Source: Bacteroidaceae bacterium (lineage in GTDB: Bacteria; Bacteroidota; Bacteroidia; Bacteroidales; Bacteroidaceae). From it: a stretch of DNA of 64,000 nt. Position 1 is the stretch's first letter. Each line of letters starts with the position of its first letter. Shown here piece by piece: positions 42,531-51,119 of this stretch. The notes beneath the pieces are model-generated. The model ran no database searches, was not told where the DNA came from, and saw nothing but the letters and a program-made list of their open reading frames with translations. The translations under genes and the position numbers were made by a program. The stretch covers positions 1-64,000 of the forward strand of contig JAFZVN010000076.1 in the NCBI GenBank assembly GCA_017617805.1, in the 5' to 3' direction.

Positions 42531-43297
42531 ATCTTCTGGTTATATTTTGCTGTTGTATATTCAAATGCCACTTTCTTTTTCGTGCCAGGATACTTCTTTT
42601 TCACGTCCTTTCCTTCGAGCACTTTGGGGATGCCGTTCCATTCCATATTGTGCTTATATATATACCTCGCTGCATCTTCCTGGGTGTGAAGATTGGGATA
42701 AACCTTGCCGTCTATCACGATGAGGCAATCCCTAAACTTGCGTGGCTCCTTCTCATCATCATCATCTTCCCATACCGTCTGTTTCACGGAAAAAGAAAGC
42801 TTTTCCTCTTCCGATTTCTCATTGTTCTCTTCCAACAGCTTGGCGATGTCCAGCGCTCCCTTGATGAGCACCAGCGTGGCCTCGCCCTCTTCTTCGGCAA
42901 AGATGGCAACGGTGGTGTGCTTACCCTGTGGACGTTGAAAGATTTTCACCTTCTCCCCCTCCTCATCTTTCATGTCGACGAGAGGTTCCCAGCCGTCAGT
43001 ACCCAGCACATTTCGCACACGCTTGCTCAGTTGTGCCACAGCGCCTTTTTCTTCGCTGGTATAGACATTGATGTCATCAATTTTCTTGAGCAGGTTGCCC
43101 GAATTGCCAATCGAGATGCTGCCATCTCCAAGGTCAAGACTTCCCTCATCGTTCATGGCAGCGAGGTTTAGCAGGAATTTGCCGATGTGCACATGTTCCA
43201 CACCCTCAATCTTTGCCAATTGCTTAAAAGACTTCTCTTGTCCGAAGGCGACACTCACCATAAGTGCCATTGCCAACATTATAAATGTACGTTTCAT
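42527..43297 (-). CDS. DUF4252 secreted protein with plug-like C-terminal module
   Basis: A 256-residue protein with a signal peptide (MLAMALMVSVAFGQ). Residues 20-155 form a DUF4252 domain (VEHVHIGKFLLNLAAM, INVYTSEEKGAVAQL, VAIFAEEEGEATLVLIKGAL). A C-terminal module (CLIVIDGKVYPNLHTQED ... KKKVAFEYTT, 190-250) matches those in the next gene. It is the first gene of the operon. No TAnnTTTG box is visible upstream, which may mean control by the operon's own sigma factor. Confidence 0.78.
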   Translation of the reverse strand: MKRTFIMLAMALMVSVAFGQEKSFKQLAKIEGVEHVHIGKFLLNLAAMNDEGSLDLGDGSISIGNSGNLLKKIDDINVYTSEEKGAVAQLSKRVRNVLGTDGWEPLVDMKDEEGEKVKIFQRPQGKHTTVAIFAEEEGEATLVLIKGALDIAKLLEENNEKSEEEKLSFSVKQTVWEDDDDEKEPRKFRDCLIVIDGKVYPNLHTQEDAARYIYKHNMEWNGIPKVLEGKDVKKKYPGTKKKVAFEYTTAKYNQKI

Positions 43298-43396
43298 ATT
43301 CTGTTGTTTTAATTGTTAATACTAATTTAAGAGCCCTTCTATTTGTACAAACGAGACTTCTCCCCAGTTTGTTACATGAAAAGACAATTTTTTCAA

Positions 43397-44896
43397 TTAT
43401 CCCTCTGTCTGTTCCTTGGGCCAGTTGACGAAGATGATGCGGGTGGTAGCACGGGTGATGGCGGTGTAGAGCCAACGGAAATAGTCGGGGGTGAGGAGGT
43501 CTTCGGTCATGTAGCCTTGATCGATGAAGACATTGGTCCATTGACCGCCTTGGGCTTTGTGGCAGGTGACGGCGTAGGCGTATTTGATTTGGAGGGCGTT
43601 GTAGTAGGGGTCTCGACGCAGGGCTTTGAGCTTGTCTTGCTTGGAGCGTAGAGTAGGGTCGCCCTCGTAATCCTCCATGATATTATTATATAATGTGTTC
43701 TGCTGCTCTTTGGTCAGGGCTGGGGCTTCGGCTTGGAGGGTGTCGAGCAGGACCGTGACATCCAACTCGAAGTCTTCGTAGTCGGGAAACTCTAAGGTGG
43801 CATCGGCAAAGGTGAAGCCATAGAATTGACGCTCGTTGCGCACTCTTCTGATGATGGCTGTGTCGCCGTTGGCGATAAAGTCGAAGGGCACCGTCTCTGC
43901 TTCTTCTGGTGTCTTGCCTTCTGCTTTGGCGTTGGCCAGCAGTTCGAGTGCCAGTTTTTCTGTCCAATAATAGTTGTTCTTTGCCACCATGAGCATGTCG
44001 CCACTTTCGAGGAGTTCTTCGCGCCAGAGGATTTGGGCTCGGATGCCGTTGTTGTAGATGTTGGCGCGTTTGTTGCTGCGGGTCACGACGATGGTATCGT
44101 CCTCACCATCATGGTGGTAGCATTCTTCGAGGGCTTCGATGAGTTCGTTGCCTGGGATGTTCTTGACATCAGGGAAGCCTTTGAAGCGAATCTGGGGAAG
44201 TTGGCAGCTGACAGTTGACAGTTGAGCGTTAAGTGCCTCTCTTAGGTGGGTGGCATTCCAAAGGATGCCTGAGGAGTCAGCTTGGCGCACCACTTCGGTG
44301 AGGGTGTGGCTGATGACGTTGAGTCCGTAGCCGTTCATGTATTCGTCGCTGAGGGCTGGACTCTCAACGTCGCCAACGGGAGGCAGCTGGGCTGTGTCGC
44401 CCATGAGGATGAGTCGGCATCCCCGGCCTCCATAGACGAAGTGGACGAGGTCGTCGAGCAGTCGGCCTGTGCCATAGAGGCTGCCGGAGAGGTATTCGTC
44501 GTTGGCAATCATTGAGGCTTCGTCGCAAATGAAGAGGAGGTTCTGCCGCATGTTGAAGTTGAGGGTGAAGATGCTGTCTTTGTCGATGGACTTCTGGCGG
44601 TAGATGCGCTTATGGATGGTGAAGGCTGGGTGGTCGGAATAGAGGGAAAAGACTTTGGCGGCTCGACCCGTGGGGGCCATGAGCACACATTCCCGTTCGA
44701 GCTGCTCCATCGTCTTGACGAGGGCACTGACGAGGGTGGTTTTACCCGTGCCGGCGAACCCACGGAGGATGAACACCGAGTCGGCGTCGGGTGAGAGGAT
44801 GAACTCACAGAGCGAGTCGATGACTTTTGCTTGATCTTGTGTCGGTTTTAGGCCGAAATGATGCAAAATCAGCTCCTTTAGGTAGTCTTTTATCAT
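43397..44896 (-). CDS. RecD-like superfamily 1 DNA helicase
   Basis: A 499-residue protein: Walker A GFAGTGKTT at 47-55, MAPTGRAAKV motif Ia, Walker B ICDEASM near 123-129, a GDTAQLPPVGD motif III and a UvrD_C_2 end with AYAVTCHKAQGGQW. It unwinds DNA in repair or processing; it is a stand-alone RecD2-type enzyme without the N-terminal extension. Residues about 220-232 (AQLSTVSCQLP) are encoded by a 35-bp heptamer array and look inserted between conserved blocks. Confidence 0.92.
   Translation of the reverse strand: MIKDYLKELILHHFGLKPTQDQAKVIDSLCEFILSPDADSVFILRGFAGTGKTTLVSALVKTMEQLERECVLMAPTGRAAKVFSLYSDHPAFTIHKRIYRQKSIDKDSIFTLNFNMRQNLLFICDEASMIANDEYLSGSLYGTGRLLDDLVHFVYGGRGCRLILMGDTAQLPPVGDVESPALSDEYMNGYGLNVISHTLTEVVRQADSSGILWNATHLREALNAQLSTVSCQLPQIRFKGFPDVKNIPGNELIEALEECYHHDGEDDTIVVTRSNKRANIYNNGIRAQILWREELLESGDMLMVAKNNYYWTEKLALELLANAKAEGKTPEEAETVPFDFIANGDTAIIRRVRNERQFYGFTFADATLEFPDYEDFELDVTVLLDTLQAEAPALTKEQQNTLYNNIMEDYEGDPTLRSKQDKLKALRRDPYYNALQIKYAYAVTCHKAQGGQWTNVFIDQGYMTEDLLTPDYFRWLYTAITRATTRIIFVNWPKEQTEG
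44201..44235. repeat. Five-unit heptamer array inside the RecD-like gene
   Basis: GTTGGCA, GCTGACA, GTTGACA, GTTGAGC, GTTAAGT: the same GTTGACA family as 45817-45858 and, reversed, as 51255-51282 in menA. The reading frame stays open. Confidence 0.85.
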
Positions 44897-44947
44897 CTTT
44901 TTTCAAAAAAATGTTGAAAGTTGTGGGTGCAATTCAAATTTTATCCT

Positions 44948-44955
44948 TATTTTTG
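44948..44955 (+). promoter_or_regulatory. -7 box for the 45063-47203 operon
   Basis: TATTTTTG, fitting TAnnTTTG, about 108 bp before the first start codon; a leader without repeats follows. Confidence 0.5.
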
Positions 44956-45062
44956 CAACGAATATAGTGATTATTCACGAAACTGGACGAGAAAAAGACT
45001 GAAAACTTGCTTCTCGGACAGCAAAAAAGTGTGGAAACAATCAAAAATTAACAAAACATATC

Positions 45063-45812
45063 ATGAAAAAAAGTGTAGTAAATGGACTTCTTGTCGTTTG
45101 TACATTAGGTCTGGTTGTAGCATGCTTCATGAGCATCTACAGTGATATTGCCTTTGACGAAGAGAAGGAGGCACGTGAGAAAGTCGTTATTGCTCGTCTG
45201 ATGGACATCCGTAATGCGGAAGAGCAGTACAAGATGACGTTTGGTGAGTACTGTGGTACCATCGACTCATTGATCGACTTTGTGAAGAACGGTAAGACGG
45301 TGGACAAGATCATCAAGGAAGGTGAGTTGACCGACGACCAGCTGGAGTCAGGCATGACTGAGCGTGAGGCTGTGGCCAAGGGCATCATCAAGCGTGACAC
45401 TGTTTGGATCACCGCTGCCGAGAAGTTGGGCATCGCCAATCCCGACTCCATGAAGTATGTGCCAATCGGCCGTCAGGCTGATGGCTCGTTCGACGTGAAG
45501 CTGTCGAAGTTCGACCCTTCTGCTCGTGACACTGTCTATCAGGGCATCATCGAACTGCGCAAGAAGGCTCAGTTCAACATGAAGTCTAATGAGTTCGACA
45601 TGCTCGTCGAGTTCCGTGCACGTCTGGAGGACTATATGGACGGCATGAGCGAGAAGAAGATCAAGAACTTGAAGGCTGACTTGAAGAAGCGTCACAAGAA
45701 CCGCGCCGAGCTGATGCTCGACAACGAGGACCAGACCGAGGGTGAATGGTATGGTCTCCGCATCGGTGACTTGGAGGACACGAACAACAAGATGGCCGGT
45801 AACTGGGAATAA
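45063..45812 (+). CDS. Membrane-anchored protein of unknown function
   Basis: A 249-residue protein with one N-terminal membrane helix (VVNGLLVVCTLGLVVACFM) and an extracytoplasmic, charged, helix-rich body. The start of the body (IARLMDIRNAEEQYKMTFGEYC) is like pilin-type or fibrillar anchor helices. A conserved style of protein in Bacteroidales that precedes DUF3822 and rsmD genes, but I cannot name it. Gap to the next gene is filled by a heptamer array. Confidence 0.7.
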   Translation: MKKSVVNGLLVVCTLGLVVACFMSIYSDIAFDEEKEAREKVVIARLMDIRNAEEQYKMTFGEYCGTIDSLIDFVKNGKTVDKIIKEGELTDDQLESGMTEREAVAKGIIKRDTVWITAAEKLGIANPDSMKYVPIGRQADGSFDVKLSKFDPSARDTVYQGIIELRKKAQFNMKSNEFDMLVEFRARLEDYMDGMSEKKIKNLKADLKKRHKNRAELMLDNEDQTEGEWYGLRIGDLEDTNNKMAGNWE

Positions 45813-45816
45813 ACAT

Positions 45817-45858
45817 AATTGACAGTTGACAGTTGACAATTGATAGTTAACAATTGAT
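45817..45858. repeat. Six-unit heptamer array AGTTGAC spanning a start codon
   Basis: AATTGAC, AGTTGAC, AGTTGAC, AATTGAT, AGTTAAC, AATTGAT: six units without interruption. The last unit ends inside the ATG of the DUF3822 gene, so the array replaces any ribosome-binding site. Confidence 0.93.
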
Positions 45859-46669
45859 GGCAGAAATTCAGATTAACAATAAAAGTTTGTCCATTCGGGT
45901 CTGCCCGAATGGACTTTCTTTTTGTACCTACGCTCCAGGTCAGGAAGAGCCGTTCGACTACAAGGTGTGGGAAGTGAACCATACCATCTCGTTGGCTGCC
46001 AACCTGAAGGCGGCCTTGATGAACGAGCCGATGCTGAAGCAGTCCTATCAGCGTGTGAACGTGCTGATCACCACGCCGCATTTTACCACCGTTCCTGTGG
46101 TGGCGTTCCAGAAGGAGAACATCCAGTCGGTGTATCAGTTCGCCTTCCCCAAGGACACGTTGCAGCACGTGAGTTACAATGTGTTGCGTCGTTCGGGCAT
46201 CGCCATCGTCTTTGGCCTCGACCGCAACATCCATCAGTTGTTGCTCGATGACTTTCCTCGTGCCCGTTTCTATGCCTCGGCCAGCACGCTGATTGAGTTC
46301 TTTGGCGAGAAGAGCCTGATAGGGAAGGGCAAGAAGTTGTATGTCTATCTGCATGAGAAGGAGATGACGCTCTATGCCTTCGACCAGGGACGGATGCTCT
46401 TTGTCAACACGTTTGAGGCGGTGAGTGTGGCCGACATCCAGTTCTACACGCTCAATGTGTGGCAGCAACTGGGCTTTGACCAGGTGGATGATGCCCTCTT
46501 TGTGGTGGGCGACATGGAACAGCGCACCACAGAGCTGTCGGAGAAAATCAGGTATTTCCTGCAGAACGTCTCAGTCATCGACCGTGGTGAGGACTTCAAG
46601 GATAGGCTGACGATGGGAAACACCCATATCCCTTACGACCTGCAGACCCTGCTCATCTGCGGATTCTGA
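45857..46669 (+). CDS. DUF3822 protein
   Basis: A 270-residue protein of the Bacteroidota DUF3822 family, which resembles the actin-like ASKHA fold: SIRVCPNGLSFCTY, then the paired segment KLYVYLHEKEMTLYAFDQGRMLF. No signal peptide, so cytosolic. Function unknown; it is regularly located next to rsmD. Its start codon lies at the end of a heptamer array and the rsmD start follows 4 bp after its stop. Confidence 0.85.
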   Translation: MAEIQINNKSLSIRVCPNGLSFCTYAPGQEEPFDYKVWEVNHTISLAANLKAALMNEPMLKQSYQRVNVLITTPHFTTVPVVAFQKENIQSVYQFAFPKDTLQHVSYNVLRRSGIAIVFGLDRNIHQLLLDDFPRARFYASASTLIEFFGEKSLIGKGKKLYVYLHEKEMTLYAFDQGRMLFVNTFEAVSVADIQFYTLNVWQQLGFDQVDDALFVVGDMEQRTTELSEKIRYFLQNVSVIDRGEDFKDRLTMGNTHIPYDLQTLLICGF

Positions 46670-46672
46670 GAC

Positions 46673-47203
46673 ATGCGTATCATCAGAGGAAAATATAAGG
46701 GGCGACATATTCCGACGCCCACAGGTTTCAAGGCGCGTCCCACGACGGACTTCGCCAAGGAGGGGCTGTTCAATATTTTGGAGAATGTGTATGTGGATTT
46801 TGACACCGCTCCTACAGCCCTCGACCTCTTCGCTGGCACTGGCTCCATCGGTTTGGAGTTGGCCTCGCGTGGATGTGGCAAGGTTGTGTCGGTGGAGAAG
46901 GACTTCAAGCATTGGCAGTTCTTGGCACGTGTGCAGAAGGAGTTGCAAGCCAAGGAGTGGTTGCCGCTGAAGGGTGACGTATTTAAATATGTACGCACGT
47001 GTAAGGAACGCTACGATTTGATATTTGCCGACCCTCCCTACGCATTGGAGAATCTCAGGGACATTCCTGATGCTGTGCTGCCCCTGTTGGCAGAGGAGGG
47101 TCTGTTTGTGCTCGAACATGGCAAAGACTACGACTTCTCTGCCCATCCCCGTTTCGTTGAGCACCGCAATTATGGAAGCGTGAATTTCTCTTTCTTTCAG
47201 TAA
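46673..47203 (+). CDS. rsmD: 16S rRNA (guanine966-N2)-methyltransferase
   Basis: A 176-residue Rossmann methyltransferase with the AdoMet loop DLFAGTGSIG at 51-60 and the catalytic DPPY at 120-123. It methylates G966 of 16S rRNA during small-subunit assembly. Length and start (MRIIRGKYKG) are typical. Confidence 0.95.
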   Translation: MRIIRGKYKGRHIPTPTGFKARPTTDFAKEGLFNILENVYVDFDTAPTALDLFAGTGSIGLELASRGCGKVVSVEKDFKHWQFLARVQKELQAKEWLPLKGDVFKYVRTCKERYDLIFADPPYALENLRDIPDAVLPLLAEEGLFVLEHGKDYDFSAHPRFVEHRNYGSVNFSFFQ

Positions 47204-47232
47204 GAAAGAAAACTAAAAACTAAAAGAGAAAA

Positions 47233-47299
47233 ACTAAAAGTTTGCTACCGCAGCAGTAAGTCAACAGCTGACAAATACTCGCGGTAGCAAACTTTTCAC
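47233..47299. repeat. Palindromic element, TTTGCTACCGC family, copy 4
   Basis: Left arm 47233-47251 ends AAAAGTTTGCTACCGC; right arm 47281-47299 starts GCGGTAGCAAACTTTT; spacer 29 nt. Relative to the other copies the stem has A-T changed to G-C on both sides, so pairing is kept. AAACTAA heptamers (47210-47237) lead in from the rsmD end. It lies between convergent genes. Confidence 0.9.
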
Positions 47300-47332
47300 T
47301 TTTAGTTTTTAACTTTTAACTTAAAAAGAGGC

Positions 47333-50314
47333 TTATCTTCTTGGGCCACCGCCGCCACCTCCGCGACCGCCACGGCCACCGCCGCCGCCCATGCCGCCGC
47401 CACCCCAGTTGCCCCACATGCTGCGGGCATTGTCGGTGCCGTTGGAGTTCTTGCCGCCAAAGATGTTCAGCTTATAGATCACGTGAACCATGCCATAGGA
47501 GTAGATGGCGTTGTAGCGTGAGTCGCTGCTCTGGTATGCGTCGATGGTACGGCTGATGTTGCTGCGGTTGTGCAGGATATCGTTCCACTGGAGGCTCACG
47601 GTCAATGCGTTGCCCTTGAGGAAAGACTTGGCAATCTGTGCGTTCCACAGCAGTTCGTCGGTGTTCATGCTGGCTGAAGAGTAACCACGACGGCTGCTCT
47701 CGCTGATGTCTGTGGAGAAGGAAAGGCCATTGTCGAAGATGAGGTTGATTTCAGCACCGTAGCTGAAGTTCCAAGTCTCCATATTACCCGTTGTCAGCAC
47801 AGAGTTGCGTGAACTGTTGTAACTTACGCTACCGTTGATGCCTGCCTCAAACCAGTTCTTGCGGAAGTCGAAACCGAGGTTCTCACTCACTCCATAGGTG
47901 TTGGTCTTCGACTTGTCCTCCGTGTATTGCGTAGGATCAAGATAGCTGACCTGATGGTTGTAGTTGAAGCTGGTGAAGTTGTTCATCGTGAAGTAGTTGT
48001 TGGCGTCGAGCGACGTGTTGAAACCACCACCGATGTTGGCGTTCCAGTTACCATTGATGTTCTCAGGCTTTGTGGTTCTCACACCCGTGGTCTCATCGTA
48101 GCTGGTACGGTTGGCAACGCTGTTTTGGGTCATGCCGACATTACCCCAAGAGAAAATGCCACGCTGGTGCTCCATCTGGAACGTGTTGAAGTTGAAGTTG
48201 ATATTGTGGCTGAGTGATGGCTTCAAGCCTGGGTTACCCTTTGTGATGTTGAGTGGGTTGGAGTCATCGGTGATGTCGAGCAAGTTGGTCATGCTGGGTT
48301 GTGATGTACGTCCGCGATAGTTGATACGCAGGTTGGTCTGCTGCGTGAAATTGTAGCGGAAGTCGAGGTTTGGTGCAAAGCTGTACACGTTGCGAGTCAC
48401 CGTTGGATACTGTGTACCCATATACTTATAGTCGAGCACACTGTGCTGTGGCATGAAGTCGAGACCCACGCTGAAATTGAAGTAGTCGGTCACCTTGCGG
48501 AAACTGATGCTAGCCGTGTGGTTGTAGTTCTTATATTCAGAGAACTGGCTCAGTCTCTCAGCCTCTGTGCTTTCATCCTCACCATAGAGCTGGTGTCCGT
48601 TGGCAAGCAGGTAGTCAATCGCACCGTCGATGTTGTAGCGGTAGTTGACCAGCGCATTGGCCAAGTCTGTATAGGTGGTTGGATCCATCACGAATGCCTG
48701 ACGGTTGGAGCGGTTGTAGCTGAAGTCATAACGATAAGAGAACTGCAGATAAGTTCTGTCGGCGATAGGCTCCGAGTAGGTCAACTGCACACCATAAGAC
48801 CTGTTTCTGCCAGGGGTGGTGTAGTAGCGGTTGTTGGTTGTCTCGCTGCCTGTCTGACGATATTGGATGTTGGCTGCTGAGAGTTGCTTGCTCTCCGAAC
48901 TTCCGAAGTTACCTGATGCACGCAGGGTGATGTTACGTCCGTAGTTGTTCAGACGGCGGTTGGCCTGCAATTCACCAGCCAGACGCTTGTTCTCGCTGTA
49001 GGTCTGTTGACGGCTCACGTTCGTGTTCACGATGATGTCCAAGAGACCGTCCACACCTGTTGGATTGTTGATGGCATCATCCAGTGGGTCATCCGAGAGT
49101 TTGTTGGGGTCATCGCTGAAGCTGGCTGTCTCATTGTTGCTGTAGCCCTTGTTCTTCGTGAAGCTGCCCGAAGGACGGAAGATGATGTTCGTCATTGAGT
49201 CGGGAGTCCACTCCATGCGGAAGTTACCGTTCCAGTTGTTGGCGCTGCTGCGGCTGAAATTCTCGCTGTTGCTGAACGCACCTCGTGAGGTCACGAAGCT
49301 CTGGGTTGATGACTCGTTGCGGGTGTCGCTTCCATCGTAACGGTAACGCACGTTACCACCTAATTCTATATAGTCATTCTCTGTGGCGAAGTTGAAACCT
49401 ACGTTCTTCGAGTTGCGCAGACCGCCACCGCCGCCACGTCCGTAGCCACGGCCACCGCCTCCACCAAAGCCCATGTCGCCCGTGTTGTTGGCACCACCCG
49501 TCACTGTGAACTGGTTGTGGTCGATGAAGCGGTTCAGCATCACGTTCTCAGAATAACGCTCTTTCGTACCGTAAGCTGTGTCGAAGTTACCGAACCAACC
49601 GTTGTTCATACCCTTCTTCACGGTCAGGTCGAGCACCGTTTCCTCATTGCCGTCGTCGATACCTGTCACACGGCTGAAGTCGCTCTTGCGGTCGTAAGTC
49701 TTCAATTTGTCAATCATGTTGGTAGGGATATTCTTCATCGACATCTTCGTATCATCGAAGAAGAACTCCTTGCCATCCACAAGGATTTTCGTCACCTTCT
49801 TACCATTGATGGTGATGTTGCCATCGTCATCCACCTTCGCACCTGGCAGTTTCTTCACCAAGTCTTCCAACACCGAACCTTCAGCCACACGGAAAGCATC
49901 AGCGTTGTAGATCAGCGAGTCACCGCTCACCTGCACCTGTGCAGCATTGGCGGTCACCTGTGCCTCTTTCAGCAGTTTGGAGTCGGGGACGATATGGATG
50001 TAACCGATGCTCACATCCTTGTCCTTCTTGTTGGTCAAGTCGAGGGGAAGCAGTTTCGTTTGGAAACCCACATAAGTGATTTTCACCACATACTTGTCCT
50101 TTTTGATGCCCTTCACGTTGAAACTTCCGTCGATACCTGTAGCTGCACCGCCCACCATCGAACTGTCGGGAAGGCTCAAGATACGTACTGTGGCTGAAAT
50201 GACTGGCTCATTGGTCTCGTCTTCAAGGATTGTTCCCGAGATGTTGTGCTTGGTCTGAGCCATTGCGTTGAATCCCACCAATGTGAGAATCATGATTAGT
50301 AATGATTTTTTCAT
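47333..50314 (-). CDS. TonB-dependent-receptor-like outer-membrane protein (OMP_b-brl family)
   Basis: A 993-residue protein: signal peptide (1-19), a carboxypeptidase-regulatory-like beta domain (22-105), a plug-like domain (about 115-210, with KILVDGKEFFFDD) and a 700-residue barrel. Gly/Arg-rich stretches occur at about 277-296 and at the very end, which is a run of Gly and Arg ending PRR instead of the usual aromatic residue. It probably imports or exports a substrate across the outer membrane. No SusD-like partner is present, so the substrate is open. Confidence 0.88.
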   Translation of the reverse strand: MKKSLLIMILTLVGFNAMAQTKHNISGTILEDETNEPVISATVRILSLPDSSMVGGAATGIDGSFNVKGIKKDKYVVKITYVGFQTKLLPLDLTNKKDKDVSIGYIHIVPDSKLLKEAQVTANAAQVQVSGDSLIYNADAFRVAEGSVLEDLVKKLPGAKVDDDGNITINGKKVTKILVDGKEFFFDDTKMSMKNIPTNMIDKLKTYDRKSDFSRVTGIDDGNEETVLDLTVKKGMNNGWFGNFDTAYGTKERYSENVMLNRFIDHNQFTVTGGANNTGDMGFGGGGGRGYGRGGGGGLRNSKNVGFNFATENDYIELGGNVRYRYDGSDTRNESSTQSFVTSRGAFSNSENFSRSSANNWNGNFRMEWTPDSMTNIIFRPSGSFTKNKGYSNNETASFSDDPNKLSDDPLDDAINNPTGVDGLLDIIVNTNVSRQQTYSENKRLAGELQANRRLNNYGRNITLRASGNFGSSESKQLSAANIQYRQTGSETTNNRYYTTPGRNRSYGVQLTYSEPIADRTYLQFSYRYDFSYNRSNRQAFVMDPTTYTDLANALVNYRYNIDGAIDYLLANGHQLYGEDESTEAERLSQFSEYKNYNHTASISFRKVTDYFNFSVGLDFMPQHSVLDYKYMGTQYPTVTRNVYSFAPNLDFRYNFTQQTNLRINYRGRTSQPSMTNLLDITDDSNPLNITKGNPGLKPSLSHNINFNFNTFQMEHQRGIFSWGNVGMTQNSVANRTSYDETTGVRTTKPENINGNWNANIGGGFNTSLDANNYFTMNNFTSFNYNHQVSYLDPTQYTEDKSKTNTYGVSENLGFDFRKNWFEAGINGSVSYNSSRNSVLTTGNMETWNFSYGAEINLIFDNGLSFSTDISESSRRGYSSASMNTDELLWNAQIAKSFLKGNALTVSLQWNDILHNRSNISRTIDAYQSSDSRYNAIYSYGMVHVIYKLNIFGGKNSNGTDNARSMWGNWGGGGMGGGGGRGGRGGGGGGPRR

Positions 50315-50366
50315 ATACTGTTTTTAGATGAATGATTTTTCTTTGTCAATACAGCTAATTCGACCA

Positions 50367-50425
50367 CAAAGGTACGAAAAGGTTTAGTTTTATGGTGTGA
50401 ATTTCAGTTATTATGTGTAATTTTG
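50367..50425. promoter_or_regulatory. Divergent promoters: OMP and MORN-repeat genes
   Basis: Minus-strand TACCTTTG (50374-50367) is 53 bp before the OMP start. Plus-strand TAATTTTG (50418-50425) is 43 bp before the MORN gene start. Confidence 0.6.
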
Positions 50426-50467
50426 TACCGTTTTTTTTACAGGAAGCACAGACAACGTCACATTTTT

Positions 50468-51091
50468 ATGAAGAAAATATTCTTTTTTATCCTTGGAGCA
50501 GCCTTCACGCTTTCGCTCCATGCACAGTTCGCGAGACTTGACAAATATCCTCAGATTCCAGGTCAGTACGATGCCGCATTCGTCGATTTCGTGAAAGACT
50601 TTGCCAGTGGAGTCGCCAAGTCATCCTATGGACAATACTTCGGACAAATCACCAGAGAACGCAACATCTACGGATTCGGTGCCTACTACACCGACAACGA
50701 TGGCGTCATCTATGGTCAGTACCGTCTCGGCAACTTCCTCTTCGGCATCAAGATGGGTACCCAGATTGCCAAAGTGGGCAGCAATGAGCATTATATCTGC
50801 TACGACCTCACCACTGGCGACCCGCTCTACATCATGAAGGACGGCGACAAATATACTCTGCCTGCTGACTATGGCGAGATCTATCGCTTTGAGTCGCTCA
50901 CCTATCAGAACGGTGACAAGTACGTGGGTGAGACCGTCAATGGCAAGCGTGAAGGGGTAGGGCTCTACTATTATAATAATGGTAACTACTATTATGGTCG
51001 CTACAAGAACAACGACCGTCGTGGTTTTGGTGCCATGTTCTACACCAACAACACGTTGACGATTCAGTATTGGAAAGGGGAAGACGAGTGA
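50468..51091 (+). CDS. Secreted MORN-repeat protein
   Basis: A 207-residue protein with a signal peptide (IFFFILGAAFTLSLHAQ). MORN-type motifs appear as GFGAYYTDNDGVIYGQYR, YQNGDKYVGETVNGKREGVG and YYYGRYKNNDRRGFGAM. These beta-hairpin repeats usually bind lipids or proteins; here the role would be in the periplasm. The start at 50468 gives the signal peptide. Followed by menA after 28 bp of heptamers. Confidence 0.82.
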   Translation: MKKIFFFILGAAFTLSLHAQFARLDKYPQIPGQYDAAFVDFVKDFASGVAKSSYGQYFGQITRERNIYGFGAYYTDNDGVIYGQYRLGNFLFGIKMGTQIAKVGSNEHYICYDLTTGDPLYIMKDGDKYTLPADYGEIYRFESLTYQNGDKYVGETVNGKREGVGLYYYNNGNYYYGRYKNNDRRGFGAMFYTNNTLTIQYWKGEDE

Positions 51092-51119
51092 AGTTAAGAG
51101 TCAAAAGTGAGGAGTTGAT
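51086..51119. repeat. Heptamer array between MORN gene and menA
   Basis: GAGTGAA, GTTAAGA, GTCAAAA, GTGAGGA, GTTGATA: five 7-bp units that include the upstream stop codon at 51089-51091 and end at the A of the menA start codon. Confidence 0.8.
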
